A stretch of 64,000 nucleotides of DNA from Burhinus oedicnemus (GCA_008921705.1 VFFE01009205.1:4024235-4088234), one strand, 5' to 3'. Counted from the first letter of the stretch, positions 1 through 13,299 are shown. Made by a program: numbers and translations. The notes: generated by a model from the letters alone, not told the origin.

Positions 1-190
1 GGATGAGGCATAGATATATTGCACAAAGGTATTAAGGCAGAAGAGTGTGTACCTGTCCATAGTAATTTGATGTTGTCATCCAGCTACATGATCACAAAGC
101 AAAGCTTCAGCATTATTTTTCCTTTCTAAAGGATCTGGCAAAACTTCCTGATGGCCTGATGTGAGGATTTGCAATAGAGTTCATTCATGG

Positions 191-235
191 ACAAACCCTG
201 CTCCCCTTGAAGTCTATGGCAGTTTTACCATCGAG
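191..235 (+). repeat. Diverged interspersed repeat fragment
   Basis: The core ccctgctccccttgaagtct resembles the cores near 5490 and 34496 in this window (pattern CCCAT-like, then GAAGTCAATGG-like). Recurrence in the window is the main support. Confidence 0.35.
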
Positions 236-3200
236 TCTAACAGTACAGCCAACAATTGAGTGTGCTGGAAAATCTCACCCTAAATTAGTTGCTCAACCTT
301 GCTAAAATTATTGTCCTTTGTGTTATTTCTCAGGAGCCCCTTGTTAAGCTGACACTGCCAAACCACTAACGTATTTCCTGGGATAATGTCTTAGTGTTTT
401 AGGTTTAAAAAAAAAAGGACGGAAAGACACCTATTCCTATCTGTAGCCAGCAAGTATTTCAGAGCATATTCAGGAAGAGAAGAATGTTTATGATCATTAA
501 AGATACTGGGAAGCTTCTTTACAAAGAAGGAAGTGTGGAATTTGAAACAAATTCAGACTCAAGAAAAGTTTAAGTCTGATAAAGTGACAAAAGTATTTGA
601 AGGTTGCTTTTCCACCAAACGCTGTAAATTAAAGAGCCTTCCCTATGCATTTGTGTTTTAGTTGTGAGTCTTTACTTCAGAGTAGCAATCTGATGGTCAG
701 GCAGGCTCCTGCAGGATCAGTGGAAGACTCTGCTGATTTAAACAGGTGAGTGACTGAGCCAGAAAATATTTTTAGGCAGATTTGTTTTCTTCAGTTCATG
801 TTTGTTTGCAAGAACTAAGACTCTGGACATGCGAGGTGGTGTCTGCCTTCAGTTCCCAGTGAGCTGGTGTTTGAGGTGCTGTGCTGGAAGCCGATGAGGG
901 TCTTCGTACGGGGCTTCTCCTTTAAGCCTTTTTGCAGGAGCTGCGGACTGAGAAACAAAACCGCTTCAGTGCTGGCCTGCTTGTGGCGTCTCTCACATTC
1001 AGTGAATTTCAATAACCAGGCATTTAAAATGAAAAGGTGATGACAAACTGTGTCAATGAATGAAACCCAATTGTTTATAACACTTGATTATGGCTCTGGA
1101 AATATTACTCCAAGCCTTCTCCTGGTGACATGTCACATTTAGATCAAAAACTCTATGTGGCAGTTCACATTTTTTAAGCTGGGTGCAAGCGTGCCAGATT
1201 CTATTTCGATTGAGCGGCTGGCATTCAGAAAGCCACATTTAATAGGATCGAAAGAAAAGAAATGTTACTTTTCATCACATAAGACAACAAAGAGAACCCA
1301 GGAAACGAAAATATTATTTCGTTTGAACAAATTACAGTAAGACTCTCAGGGGCTCTTTCAGGGAGTAGATGAGGAAAAGCACTTAAATATCATTCCATCA
1401 AACTAAATTTTTAACTACAATTTTTTACAGATAAAATGTGTTGGGAGGATTCAAAGAAGATTAGAGCTCACCTAAGAAACAGTATTCAAATTTGAACAGC
1501 TAATGGAAGCCTGCAAAAACTGTTAATGTCTATATCTTTCCTCTAAGGGACTTAGATTTCAGTATTCTTATAAAAACACATTGAGCTGATTTCATTTCTG
1601 TGTCTCCACAGACTTCATTCTTGTAATTTCAGTAAGTGTTATAAATGTCATTTTAAGTATTATAATGCTAATCCCTACTGACAATAAGGTTCTAAAGCTC
1701 AGCTTCCATTACTAAGGTAATGTTTACCTCAGATAGCATATAATTGTTTGCTTTTTTCACAGTAAATTCTCTGTTCCCAAATGCTTAATCAGCCATGGAA
1801 AAGAGAGAAGACTTTCGTACTGTTTAATGTTCTTGTGATTACATTAGAGTACCGTGTAAACCCACATCAGTGGATCTTGGGAAACACAGTTTTTTTTGTT
1901 TGTCCACAATTCTAAAGGCAAAGTATTTTGAGCAGTGGTCCTTGCAATAACATGAATCATTTATTAATATAAATATCACGGATATGGTATAAATCTTCTC
2001 TGCTCCTGAACTCTCAGGACATTTCTTCATTGCCTGAGTTGGAATCAGCAAGGACCTCCTAGTGCCTTGCTGTAGTTCAAATAATGTACCATATTCCAGT
2101 CACAGGCAGTGTATTCCCTGCTCTCAACAACAGGAGACCAGCATATACTTTCCGTATGAGCTTTCTGCTGCATCACATCAACCTAAACAATATTTTATTA
2201 TGCTTTATGAAAGTTAAAAACTTCTCTTCCTTCTAACGCTCTGCAGAGGACACAGATTATCGTTGGCTCGAGGATAAAATTTGAGTGTCCCGTCTTTTCT
2301 GCCAGAAACCAAATACCCTCACAAATTAACTTGTGAAGGAAACTAGTTTCACTGAATGACAGCAAAGAGTGTGTTTAGTAGCGTGCCCGTTTGTAACCTT
2401 GCTCAGGCAGCAGGGATACGTATGTAGGAGCTGATGGCAGGGTGGGAGCCCACGGTGGTCAGTGCTGTGGGGCCATGTGGGGATGCTACTCAGCACAGGG
2501 CTGCAGGTGGGCGTGCTTTTTGGTACAGTGATGCTAAAATGTGTAACCCATAGTTTTGGAGAGTGGCAGGTGCGCTGTGAGCTCTCTGTTACTGTTCTTA
2601 AATTTTGGGGTCGCGATGGACTGATCTTAGCATTGCAGTCTAATACATATTGTCCTTGAGCAGGGTCAAAACCCACAACCCTGAACCTCTCCCCGAGCTG
2701 AAAACTACACTGAAATTAGACCATTGCTTCAAACTCCACCGCAGAGGTTCATCACCAGCTTTCCATTTCTTCGTGTTCGTTGTATCACTGGCCACCTGGT
2801 GTTTTTGCAGAATTTTTTACTTGACTGAATTCCTCAATGCACTTACAGGTGAGCTAAAAATAGGAGCTTCATGGGCACGATAGCATATCACTTAACCAGA
2901 AATGCAAATGCCTATAAGGGGTGATAATAAACCTAAATTGATCGATAAATAATGTAGTTAAATGCATTTTTACTTTGGACAAAGAGCACTGAAGTCCATA
3001 GGACTTTTGCATGTTCAACGGTATCATATTGCGAGATGGTTAGTGGATGAAAAGGTGTGACCCTGGAAGCTCAAGTATAATCTCGGTGAGAAGACTGCCC
3101 TTGGGTTTCTGATCGTTTTAGTGCTTGGGGGCTTGGAAGGATCACAATATGTGCCCAGGCCTCATGGCCTTGCTGTTTTCAGCCCAAAAGCCTGCCCTGC

Positions 3201-4292
3201 TGTCTGCCCACAGCAAAGCAGGGAATTGCAGGTGGTCAGCTGGCTGCTGAATAACTTGGTGTACGTCGGCCAGGTTTGGGCCACAAAGTCCAATTTACCT
3301 GCGCAGAGTCCTAGCCGCTTGCCGTGTGCCAACAAGAGCACGTATCATTCAGCCTCATTTCAGGGCTTGAAGTCTAGACTTCCCTTGCTTAAATATAAAC
3401 GTGGATGAGGAATTACAGCTGCCCATGGTTTTGTAACTCTGTGCACTTACGACTTGCACGGGGCTGGAGGGTGTGTTGTGTGCCAGGCTGGTGGGAGGCT
3501 GAGGAGGAGGAGGCTGGTGGTGAAAAGGGGCCGTGCGCAGGCTGGCCCAGGGCATCCATCCTGCCAGCAGGTGTGCAGGAGGACACATCTTCTGTATTTT
3601 TTTTTAGAAATAGGTTAATGTTTTAATGATAGATGGTTTGTTTTGATGAGTTTTGAAATTAAGCACCAATCTTGGCTCTTTGATGGGAAGCAATTGACCC
3701 TAAAGATTCTGCTTTTTTGTGAGCAAAAGGACTGTGGTTTTATTTTTCTTTGCATGATCTCTATAAGGGGTCATTTTAAGGATGCACGAAGTACACTTAT
3801 GGAAGACAGGAGCAGGGTTTTTTCTCGAGTAAAATATTCAGCCGGCGCTCTTTGTCTCTCCCTGAGAACATTGCAGGATCCAGGAGCATTAAGTGAGCCA
3901 CAGATGCCAAACCAGGGGGAAAAAAAAAGAAACAAACTATATTTTCTGCTCATCTGTGGAGTGAGGATAACACAGGCCCAGAAGCACACGTTGTGAAGCA
4001 ATTTCAGTCGTAGCTGAGTGCCTGTTTTCCCCTGGAGCACAGACTGTAAAAACCTTAAAAACCCTAGTTTCTATTTCCTTAATATTCTAGTTTTGAAGAT
4101 GCTATTGTGATGAAGAAAGGAAGAGGAATGTCCTTTTTAAAGCTCTGCTCCCTGTTTATAATTAGGAGATTCAGGCAGCTTGAAGTAGGAGAACCATGCA
4201 CTAGTTTTTCCTACCTCTTTGTAATGCGTAGATAAATATTTCATTTAGAGAGAATGAGACGTGAACACAATAGCTTATATTTTAATATGTTA

Positions 4293-4386
4293 CACCCAAT
4301 GTAAATCTGGAGTAACTCCAACATTCAGAAGTCGGCATTGTTAGTCTGGGTTTATCTCTCTGTAATTGAGATGGGAATCTGGCCCA
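4293..4386. repeat. Diverged interspersed repeat fragment, sauropsid-type
   Basis: The segment contains gtaaatctggagtaactcca and, about 60 bases on, gtaattgagatgggaatctggccc-like sequence. I recall this combination from an old dispersed repeat seen in bird, crocodile and turtle genomes, but I cannot name the family. The copy is heavily diverged. Confidence 0.4.
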
Positions 4387-5487
4387 CTCTCTGCAACGGA
4401 CTGCAAAGAGCTTTTTACCTTTAAATTTATCGCATTTAAATTACATGGGGCCACAACGTGTCACCTACATCCTTGACTATTTTAATACAAAAATATAGTT
4501 TAAATCTCCCTGGATTTGTGGATCGTCCTGGGATTTCTAAAGATACTGTTAGGCTGTAAAAAATAATGAATAGCAATGAAGAAAAAGGTCTATATTCAGT
4601 TTTTCTGTATTAGAATAAATAATTCCATTGCAGTATAGTTTGAGACTTAGCATTATGCAGCGTGTGACTGGCAGCCACACCTATGGATCGACGCCTTCGG
4701 GTGCACGTAGCCCGTGCTCCTGTGACACGAGGGCATCACCTCCAGCTACACTGCAGGCTTGCAGGAAGTGCTTCCTTTGGCCTCAAGTTTGTGAACTTAC
4801 AGCCTGTGGCCAGAGTAATGCTGTTTGATGTATTTTATTTTTATTTTTTTATTGCACCTTGATTGCTTGCGCTCTTTACAAAAGCGTAAGGAAGGCTAAC
4901 AACAAATAGCAGTAAAGACAAATTGGAGATATTTGGCTCTCTTAGTGGGTCATCTCCCGGGTGAGTTAAGCAAGGGCAGGGCGCAGAGGCTCCATCTGTG
5001 GAGGCCAGTGCTTCCTTTCCTCCATCTGCTGGGTGGACACCGGCCTCGGCTCGCTGCACAACAGACGAAACACGTACAAGCAGATTTTTCCAGACCAACC
5101 GAAATGAATTTGACTAACCAACAAATGGTTCACTCAGTTAACGGGGAGGGGGCAGCCTGCAGATCTATAGGCTGGGTGACCGTAGATAATTCATGCAACA
5201 ACCCAGTGCCTTGCTTAACTCAGCTGTAAAATTGAGTAAAAATAGCACATCGGTTACAATGTGGTCTCGCATCTTGGCCAGTAATGTTCTTTGCGCAGAA
5301 CAGACTGACCCTCTTACAGAATCGACGTGAGCAGAAATACTGCTGTGGCACTGCGAGCACCTCGGTTGACAATACAGGGTGTTTATCTAAGCTATTATCC
5401 AATGTAATAAACTCTTTAAAAAAATTATTTAAAAATCTATTTCTTTTTCTTAAGAATATAGCTAGATATTTACCATTGTGAGAGGGG

Positions 5488-5525
5488 ATAAAATCCTGAT
5501 CCCATCAAAGTCAACTGGAAGAGCT
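5488..5525 (+). repeat. Diverged interspersed repeat fragment
   Basis: The core atcctgatcccatcaaagtc matches the pattern at 191-235 with a few substitutions. Probably the same old repeat family. Confidence 0.35.
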
Positions 5526-6579
5526 TACTGCAGCTAGGACTTCATTTGGAGAGCTACAGAGACACTGTCTAAAGTTTTTCTTTTTCATAGCAGATCCTCA
5601 TGTTCGTAGAAATACATGCCTTGCCATACCTGCTTCAGACTGGCAAGGAACCTCAGTGTGAGATATGGTGGACAAAGATGAGTGTATGTATATTTGCAGT
5701 TTTTTTTAAAAAAAGCAGCGGGTCAGAGAAATCTGTGAGGAGGGCAGAAATGTGGATAAACTCATCACTTCCCTAATTGCAGTCATTAAAACTTCTATTG
5801 AGAATAAACATTTGCCAATTTCCAGTAACAATGATATGAAAAGAAATGGTGAAAAGTCGGAAGTGGGAAGGAAAGTTTGCTGAATAAATGGCTTATTTAC
5901 TGAGGAGAAATCACAGCACTGTTTCCATGTGCATTCACCTTTTACTCTGGAGTTTGTACAGAAAAGTTAACTTGGCAGCTAAATACTAGTTTGGGGTCCC
6001 TTTAGAATTATTTTACAAAGCAAGAAATGGTTCAGTTGTGAAGGTAGTAAAAAAGGAAACTAATGCTTGTCGCAGAAAATCTTTTTTTTTTTTTTTTATT
6101 TTATTTTAAGTGTTAAAAGCAAGTAAACCCCTAGTGATCTTAAATAATTTGCGTAAGTACACTTAGCACATTCACTTCCTTGGGAGTGCTGATTGGGTAC
6201 CAATGTATTAGTGCCTTTAAAAAGGGAAAAAAAAAAAAATAAAAGGAAGATAATGAGAGGCAGGAATGCTACCTTCATGATAATTTCCTGGTCTTCTGCT
6301 TTCCTTGGAGGTCTGATGTGTGGGAGCGCTGACCACCTCGATACTCAGGCAGATAATAGAGTCACTTAGGAAATGAGAGACGGCAAACGGCAATTTGAGG
6401 TGGGAGGGATGGCTCCAGCAGTAAATGGCACGCATTAGGACAGCCTAATCGCTTAAATGCAGCCTATTAGTAAGTTTAGCTGAAGATGTTAAAAGAATAC
6501 TTGCAGCCTCTCCGCTGGCATGTTTGGAAGGCAGTTCAGTTATGAGACTATTAAAATGTTATTTTGATAATTAAGCCCA

Positions 6580-7050
6580 CAGCTGTTGTGAGGGCATTGG
6601 GGGCAGGAGCTGGCGAAGCAGCCGGCAGCACAGCGCGCCGCTGGCGCAGGAGGCAGGCAGGGGAGAAGAGAGGAGCCCGGGGGAGCTCCCTGGCACGTGG
6701 GAGAGCCAGGACGGCCACCTCCACCGTGCGGCAGGCATGGCTTCCCAGGGGGAAGGTGCGAAGCCAGGAGGGGCTGCTCCCCCGGACTGCCGGGAATTCG
6801 GTCTCTGATTTCTGCAGCCTGGGCAGCTGCAGGTGGCAGGGGGAGAACAGGTCTTCCAGGGCGTGTAGAGTGGTTTTGCTTTTGTGTAGGGAAGCGTGGC
6901 TGGGTAGAAGAAAACTTGTGTCTGAGAGAATGGCTGTAGTGAGCAGCGCTGTGGCCGATGCCGAGGAGGTGGAGCGGAGCCCCGTTAGCCTGCATGTGGG
7001 CAGCAGCACTGGGTTACACACGGGCCCCATGTATCTGCCCGTTATGTACT
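6580..7050. other. GC-rich islet with overlapping open frames on both strands
   Basis: The stretch from about 6580 to 7050 is clearly GC-richer than its flanks, with scattered CpGs near 6620-6720, 6770-6800 and 6955-7030. Open frames of about 210 codons exist on both strands, but the plus frame begins at TTG and its first ATG is near residue 122, and the minus frame also lacks an ATG at its 5' end. Composition is Arg/Gly/Ala-rich, as expected from translated GC-rich noncoding DNA. I see no domain. It may be a regulatory islet. Confidence 0.4.
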
Positions 7051-7219
7051 GGGACCAAAGGTGCTGCAGCACAACTGGAGCGATAATATTTAGTGTACGA
7101 GGATGTGCAGCGTTACTCTGTCCCATGATTAATTCTGATCCTTCGCAGATGCTTAACTGGATTAGTTCTTTCGGCATTAACAAAGCTACTATCCTGGGTA
7201 CTTCTGGGTAAATATGCCT

Positions 7220-10100
7220 TTAAACTTTCCTGTTAAAATTAATGGCAAAATTTCTGCTGTTGTTGGAAGTGGAATCAGGCTATGGTTGTGTTCAGTCCAC
7301 GGATACCTCTGTTAAAACAAACAAACAAATAAACCCGGAAGGGGCTCGGTATTTTAGCAGGCTCCGGTCCCTGGGAGTGACCTATGGTTTGGTTTAGTGC
7401 TTTAAGTGCTTACTAAGTATGCAATAATAAAACCACAACCGATTTCACTGACCTAAACTCTTTTGCAAGCATATAGATAATGTTTATATTTTATGTATAC
7501 TGCTACAGAGAGAAACATATATTGTGCTATGTGCACAGATAAATAGTTTATCTGTGCTGCCCTAATCTCTTCCGAGTTAAAATTAGGATGATTTACAGTG
7601 TTTATCCATATTGAGCAGGGTATAATTGCCCAAATTAAGGCTGTCCATCAGGACAACTGATAAATTCAATCTCTTGTCTGTGTGTGTCAGTGGTAACCTT
7701 TCCACAATTGCTCCTCTACTCGTACTGCAATGTCAGTTGTGGTCCCTTGTTGACTCCCTGCCTGCACATGCTCACTGAATACAGAATCAGAAAACAGTAC
7801 ATGGGATTTTGTAAAATAGACCACATAAACAGAATGTAAAATGGGGGAAATTAGCCTTTTGATGAAAAGGGGAATGAAACCCAAGTACAGCTCCTGCCCC
7901 CTGTGTCAAAAATCATTGCACTTGCATAATCTTTTCAACTTTTCAGCCATCTCCTGCTTCCCATGATCGCAAAAATGTCTTCAGTAACATCTGTCTTCTT
8001 TCTCAATTGATAGATCCCTGAAGAGGGCCAACTTTTAAAATATTACATGTAACATCAACTATGTATCTAAATTCAATTATTTGTAAGCTCAGTTTTTAAT
8101 TATCAGCTGTTTTATATAACTACAGCTACTGTCAGTGTTGATCTTTATTAACATCCAAATAACAGTTGCTTTTTTAGAAAATACAACAAAATAAAGTTAC
8201 AGCCCTTTAAAGTCTCACCAGAACAGACAGGTATAACCTCACCTTCGTAGGAGGTCTGTGCTGAAAATTAACTGATAGTTTCTGCTCTAGCTGCGAGTGA
8301 TCCACATTAAAAAACGTTCTGTAATCAGAGTATACATACTTTGAAGTACACTGTGCATTTCTGTATTTGATATTTTCACACAGCACCATAAACATCCTGT
8401 GCTCTGTGCAAAGCACGTCAGATAAGGCTAGCTGTTCAACTTGGGCAACCAGAGTACCCGGGACACCGGGTGCAGCACGTGAAGGTGCAGAGCTGTATTT
8501 AGTTAGCAGAGGTTTACAGAAGGTGATGGAGAGCTTTGCACGGGCTGTCATCAGGTGCCTACAAGTGCAGCAGTATCTTTTGGGGCAGGTGACCCATCCT
8601 GGTGTGTCTTACCCTGATTTCATACAGGTTTGGTTTCCCTCACTTCATTAGGATTATTTTTGCTGAAGACTAGTGGCAGTGGGATCCAATCCAAGTGCTA
8701 AGGAAGTCAAGCTGGAACCTAGTACCAACATACACAACTGGGACCGAGGTGTGCTGTAGCAAGAAGTTGTTTACACCTGTGAAGTTTAGAAGAATCTGAA
8801 CTTGAAATGTGTAAGGCAAAACAAATCCAGGAAAGGATTACTGGGCGGGAGGATCTCGGAGTTAGAGCCACAAGGTAGTGAGGTGGTCTTAGTGTGAGCA
8901 CCTTGACCCCACCAGGGACTGGAAAGCCAAGATGCAAGGAGACCAAGGCAAAGGAAAATGCCATAGTTAAGGCAGGAGATGGTTACAGCGTGGGTCAGGG
9001 ATTTCACAGTCAAGATGAAGTGGAAAGGATAGATTTTTTTTGCTGAGGAGTAAGAGGGCTTAACACTACAATAGGATGTTATTACAAGTCTGTTGAACTT
9101 GTTTTTGCTTTAGGGTGTTTTGATTCCTGAAAAGCGAATTAATTACATAGTAACTCTGAAATCCTGGCTTCCTTACCACTAGGAAAAGGTTACTCTTCCC
9201 TTGTGGCTATTTCTTATTACCACCTTGTGATGATAAAGTATTTGGCACATGAAAGTCGGATGTTTTGGAGATAACTACGCAAGTTATTAGCCTATCTAGG
9301 TACCTGAAGTATGTATAACGGTATTAATGTCTTCCACTGTTCAACCTTTGTAACAGGGAGCATCACTTGACAATTGAGAGGAGGTGCATCCTTTTCCCAG
9401 AGCCAAGGCCAAAATGTGACCTCCTAGCAACCTTGCAAACAGACATCTTCACACACATGGGCTAGACTCATCTGTGTTGTGCATTCTAACACCTTGGCAG
9501 GTACTCACCCACTCTCACTGATTTCTGTTGCTGTCATTCTGAGTTACAGGAGACATAAGTGAGAGATGAGCCTAGAAAAAAATATGAAGAATTTTTGGGG
9601 AAAAAAACCCTCTAGGATAGCAATGGCATTGGGGCAGGAGACCTAAAGATAGTGAGTGTTGTCAAGAAAAGAAATCGAATGTTCTCATTAGATCTATTTC
9701 TACACCACTTTCCTCTTAAGAAGAATATTAAATGTCCTTTAGGCAACACTTTGAAAGCACCTTTTCCTTTTTCCAGATTCTGTAATTAAAAGTCATTCAT
9801 TTGGTACCTAAGTTAAGAATTGCCTTTCTCCATGTTAATTAATCAGCTCACCAGAGCTGCCAAGTGCCTAGATCATGGTGATTTTGGGGTGTTTCAGGAA
9901 GAGTCCTGTTCAGAAGTGCTGGAACACCTTTGAAGCAGCCACTTAGATAACAAATGGCTACTGTATTGCCTTTTTTAGGGATAATGATTATAAGCTTTTG
10001 TTCTGAAGGGGGTGCCATCATATATTGCTCATGTAATAGCTGATGGTAATTCATTTTAAGTTAGATAACTTGTCCTATTTTTATCTTTGTAGTTTCTTTG
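7220..10100. other. Intronic stretch without recognisable genes
   Basis: AT-rich unique-looking sequence. The open frames (up to 114 codons) have no recognisable domain. No tandem repeat noticed. Confidence 0.5.
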
Positions 10101-10107
10101 GTTAATT

Positions 10108-10197
10108 TGTGTGTATATGTATATATATAAATACGTATTTTTAAAAAAACCTATATATATATTAGATTTTTATATATATATATATGTATAAAAAAAG
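10108..10197. repeat. TA-rich low-complexity tract with a 12-bp palindrome
   Basis: Two TA dinucleotide runs flank an A/T-rich stretch. The sequence aaatacgtattt at 10129-10140 is its own reverse complement, and the TA runs can pair with each other. Such tracts are length-variable and can extrude cruciforms. Confidence 0.85.
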
Positions 10198-11439
10198 CAC
10201 TCACGCACCTCTGGTGTACTAGTCCTGGGCCCTCAGCCCTGTCCATTCATTCTGAGGAGGTGGTTGTGCCTTTCGAAGGGAGGCGGGCTGACCACATATT
10301 CTGCCTTCACCCTTAGCCATGACCCCTTAGACTGCCTGAAGCCATTAATCCCCCATTCCAGTGTACTGCGTGCACTGCATTTGTTGCAGTTTCATGGCAA
10401 TTGTTTTTCTGTGACACAAAGGGATTCTTCAGTGAAATACCAGCCAAATATACGTTGGGTTTCTTGGTTGTTTTTCAGCTTTTAAAATACCAGTGTAAAT
10501 AAAGAAAAGAGCTGAAATGTTGTGTTGAGTCTCTCCAGCCTGAGGATACTCTGAGGCCTCGTCCATGTCCTTGCCGTGGAGGTTGGCATCAGCCTGCGGC
10601 AGGAGGCAGAGCTGCCCGAGGGCCTGGCTTGGTGTATCCCCTGAGGCTGGTCTTGCAGTAAGGATGCAGGAGGACATCTCCAGTCTAGAAATGTCCCCGA
10701 AATTCTCTTGGCACCTGGAGAGCTGCAGGGATTTGGCACAAGCCCAGCTCCTGCGCTGCCTATGGATCTCTCTTGGGCTAAGGCAATGTCCACTCCTGGC
10801 TTATTTATGCGAACAGAAATGATACGCTGGAGAAACATGAATGGGCTTTCCTGCACTCTAGAAAATTATTTTAACGTAACACCTTTTTTTGAGGGAAATG
10901 CAAACAGCTTGCCCCCAAAGCTCAAGAGCTAGACTTTGTAGTATCAAGGATTTCTTCTGTCAGTGTCTAGTTGTGAAAATGCCTTGAGTAGAGATCTCTG
11001 GTTACCTGGTTTATTTGAATTGCTGAAAGCCCCAGCCTGCAAACTGCTGACTGAGCTTAGATGAAGCTAAATTTGGGTAATGAAAGATGACCCACTGTAA
11101 AGAAAATGCTGGGAATGGCTCATCTGTTCAGCTCCCTTTAAGATTCTCAACAAGACATTTCCACTTTTAATTCTCCCTATGCATCTGCAAGATAAAGTGT
11201 TACATTGTAGCTCAGAGATTTCTTTCTCCTATTCTTCTTTGCTTTCAGTACTTAGGTGTGCAATTTCTGTGGATCAGTTGCTAGGTTTAAAGAATCAAAG
11301 GTAATTTTTCTCCGCAGCAGAAGACTTCCAAAATTCTGATGCCTTCTCCAAGCTGCAGCACAATAATGGGAGGCTGGTGGTACTGTCGTGTTGCCATTAG
11401 CTTCGCTGCTCGGTAGCTGCACATCAGCACAGTAATCAT

Positions 11440-11560
11440 TTTCAGATTTACAAGCATTAAATATTTTAATTTAATGCCTTGGCTCTCTTGTAATTCATGC
11501 ACTTAATTATATGATAATTACTCAAATGAAAGAGATACAGCTGCTGCTGTATCAATTCTT
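11440..11560. promoter_or_regulatory. Candidate enhancer-like block with homeodomain-type cores and an E-box hairpin
   Basis: Dense AT cores (ttaatttaatg, cttaattat, gataattac) lead into the inverted repeat around cagctg at 11534-11553. No coding potential. Regulatory role is inferred only from motif clustering. Confidence 0.22.
11534..11553. repeat. Perfect 8-bp inverted repeat with a 4-base loop
   Basis: gatacagc, then tgct, then gctgtatc. It contains the E-box cagctg and sits just after an AT-rich block with ttaattat and gataattac. Confidence 0.8.
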
Positions 11561-12579
11561 CTAGGAATCTGAGATTTTGGAATTGGCCTCTGATTTCAGT
11601 GTGGGTTTTTTTCCGGCCCTTTCCAAAAGCTAGTGGGCACTTAAAGGTAATTTTTTGAGTATGTGAAACAGAGGTGAATTTCAGGTAATGTTAACTTCCT
11701 AGCTTCTTTTCCTGGAGTGTGGCATATACATTTGGCAGCTGAGGGACTGGGTACCGCGCTGGCTGTTTTTACTGCTCCTTGTGGATTATAGTCATTAAAA
11801 CAGAGGAGGTGAGGCAAAGCTTCCACAGTGCAGGACCCTGCTCCATTACAAATGGCTGCGGAAAGAAGTAAACTGTAGGAAGGAGGTGTGTGTTTGTGTA
11901 CACGTGCATATAACTGTATAGAATTTAATACCTTTGTAACGGGCCAACTGGCCAGTCTGCAAGCGCTGCGCAATGAAATCACACAATAAATTGAAGTCAA
12001 ATATAAAGGTTCAACCAGGCCAGATAGACCACCGGCTGAAACAAAAGGATTTGGCACAAAGGCAAACCCAAGTGACCTCAGCAGAGAAGGGCAATTAACA
12101 CACGGGGTGAGGAAGAAAAGTTAGCAAATACAAAAAAAAAGCAAAGTCCGTTCAAAGAAGGGGGCCCCTAGAATCCATGGAGGATAATGCTGCCAAAATA
12201 CACAGAGTCCATGAGGACCACGCGGCCACCACCCTGGGGCTGTGGCACCTCCTCTGTGGAAGGAGAGCTCCTTATGGGCATCCTGCAGCAGGTAATGCCC
12301 CAGACTCTTGGTTCCTGCTTTCCAGCCTGCAGTGGCTCTGTGCTTAACTGTTTAAAATACATAGCAACAGGCTTTTTCCTAAGAGAAGCGGTAATTATAA
12401 GATGGAGGAATAGGTCTTCTCATTGTTACAGTTTTGGTTTTATTGTATATCTGTAGTGCTCAAAGGTGAAAAATTAGCATGGGAATACTCTTCAGTTAGG
12501 AGATGTGCTTGTGAAAGTCTCCATAAAGTTATTCACAACTTAAGTTACTTCAGACCTTTGAAAACTGTTCCACATATAT

Positions 12580-13150
12580 GTGCAGCTCGCTCTGCGGGAG
12601 GGTTAGTACCACATCCCCGCCAGCCTCCGCTGAGTAGGGTCTGGCAAGAGGGCCATGCTGAACGGCAGCCTTGTGAAATTGCTTGTGCTCTGTACAAATA
12701 CTCGAACCCTTCCACGCTGAGCCCCTTGCAGTGTACCAGAAAAGGAGCGGCAGTTTCGGACCTCGCATATTCAAAGGAAACGTGCTTGTGGGCAGGCAGA
12801 CAGAGGCTGTTCCCCCCAGCGGGGCTGACGGAGCTCTCTGGGATTGCTTTCTGCAGAGCTCCGCATCGCACGTTTTGATTTCTGGTGGTTTGCTGCTGCC
12901 CAGTCTTCTGGCCTCAAGTTGCTTAAAATGTTAGGTGAGCCTTCAGTGCTGAACCGTGGGTCTGCCCTGCTCGAAGCACAGGGGGATCGCGGCTGCGGGG
13001 CCAGCAGGCAGCACCCCCCCCAGCAGGCAGCATCCCCCCAGCACAGGGGCTGTTGCTGAGGCCGAGGTTCAGGGCAGGCGTGGAGGGACATGCCTGGCAG
13101 CGACTCGCAGCCAGCCGTGGCAGAGCAGCAGCGGTGCCATGCTTTTCGAG
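12580..13150. other. GC-rich islet with a short tandem repeat
   Basis: GC-rich DNA with CpGs spread over 12590-12850 and 12950-13140, containing a two-copy tandem repeat at 13001-13039. Open frames of 100-170 codons occur on both strands but are low-complexity (Gln/Ser/Pro/Cys/Gly) and carry no recognisable domain. Function unknown. Confidence 0.4.
13001..13039 (+). repeat. Two-copy tandem repeat, about 19-bp unit
   Basis: The unit ccagcaggcagcacccccc is followed at once by ccagcaggcagcatcccccc, with one substitution and one extra C. A C-rich run ends each copy. This is a very short minisatellite-like duplication and may vary between individuals. Confidence 0.85.
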
Positions 13151-13299
13151 GGGAGGAGGTTCTTTGCTGCCTCTTTCCTAAAAAACAGAAAAAGTGAGAG
13201 ACTCCAACCCCAGTAGAGTTTTGTGAAAACATGTTGCAGCCATATTTAAAGTTTTTGGTGGTGGTGGTTGTTGACATGTGAGATTATCCTTAATCCCTC

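Noticed and set aside
6551..7211. Overlapping 210- and 215-codon open frames on opposite strands
   Set aside because: Neither begins with ATG at its 5' end, composition is Arg/Gly/Ala-rich as expected from GC-rich noncoding DNA, and no domain is visible.
12771..13277. 168-codon minus-strand open frame starting at an ATG
   Set aside because: Low-complexity Thr, Gln, Cys and Ser content from a GTG-repeat and C-rich repeats; overlaps equally open frames on the plus strand; no recognisable motif.
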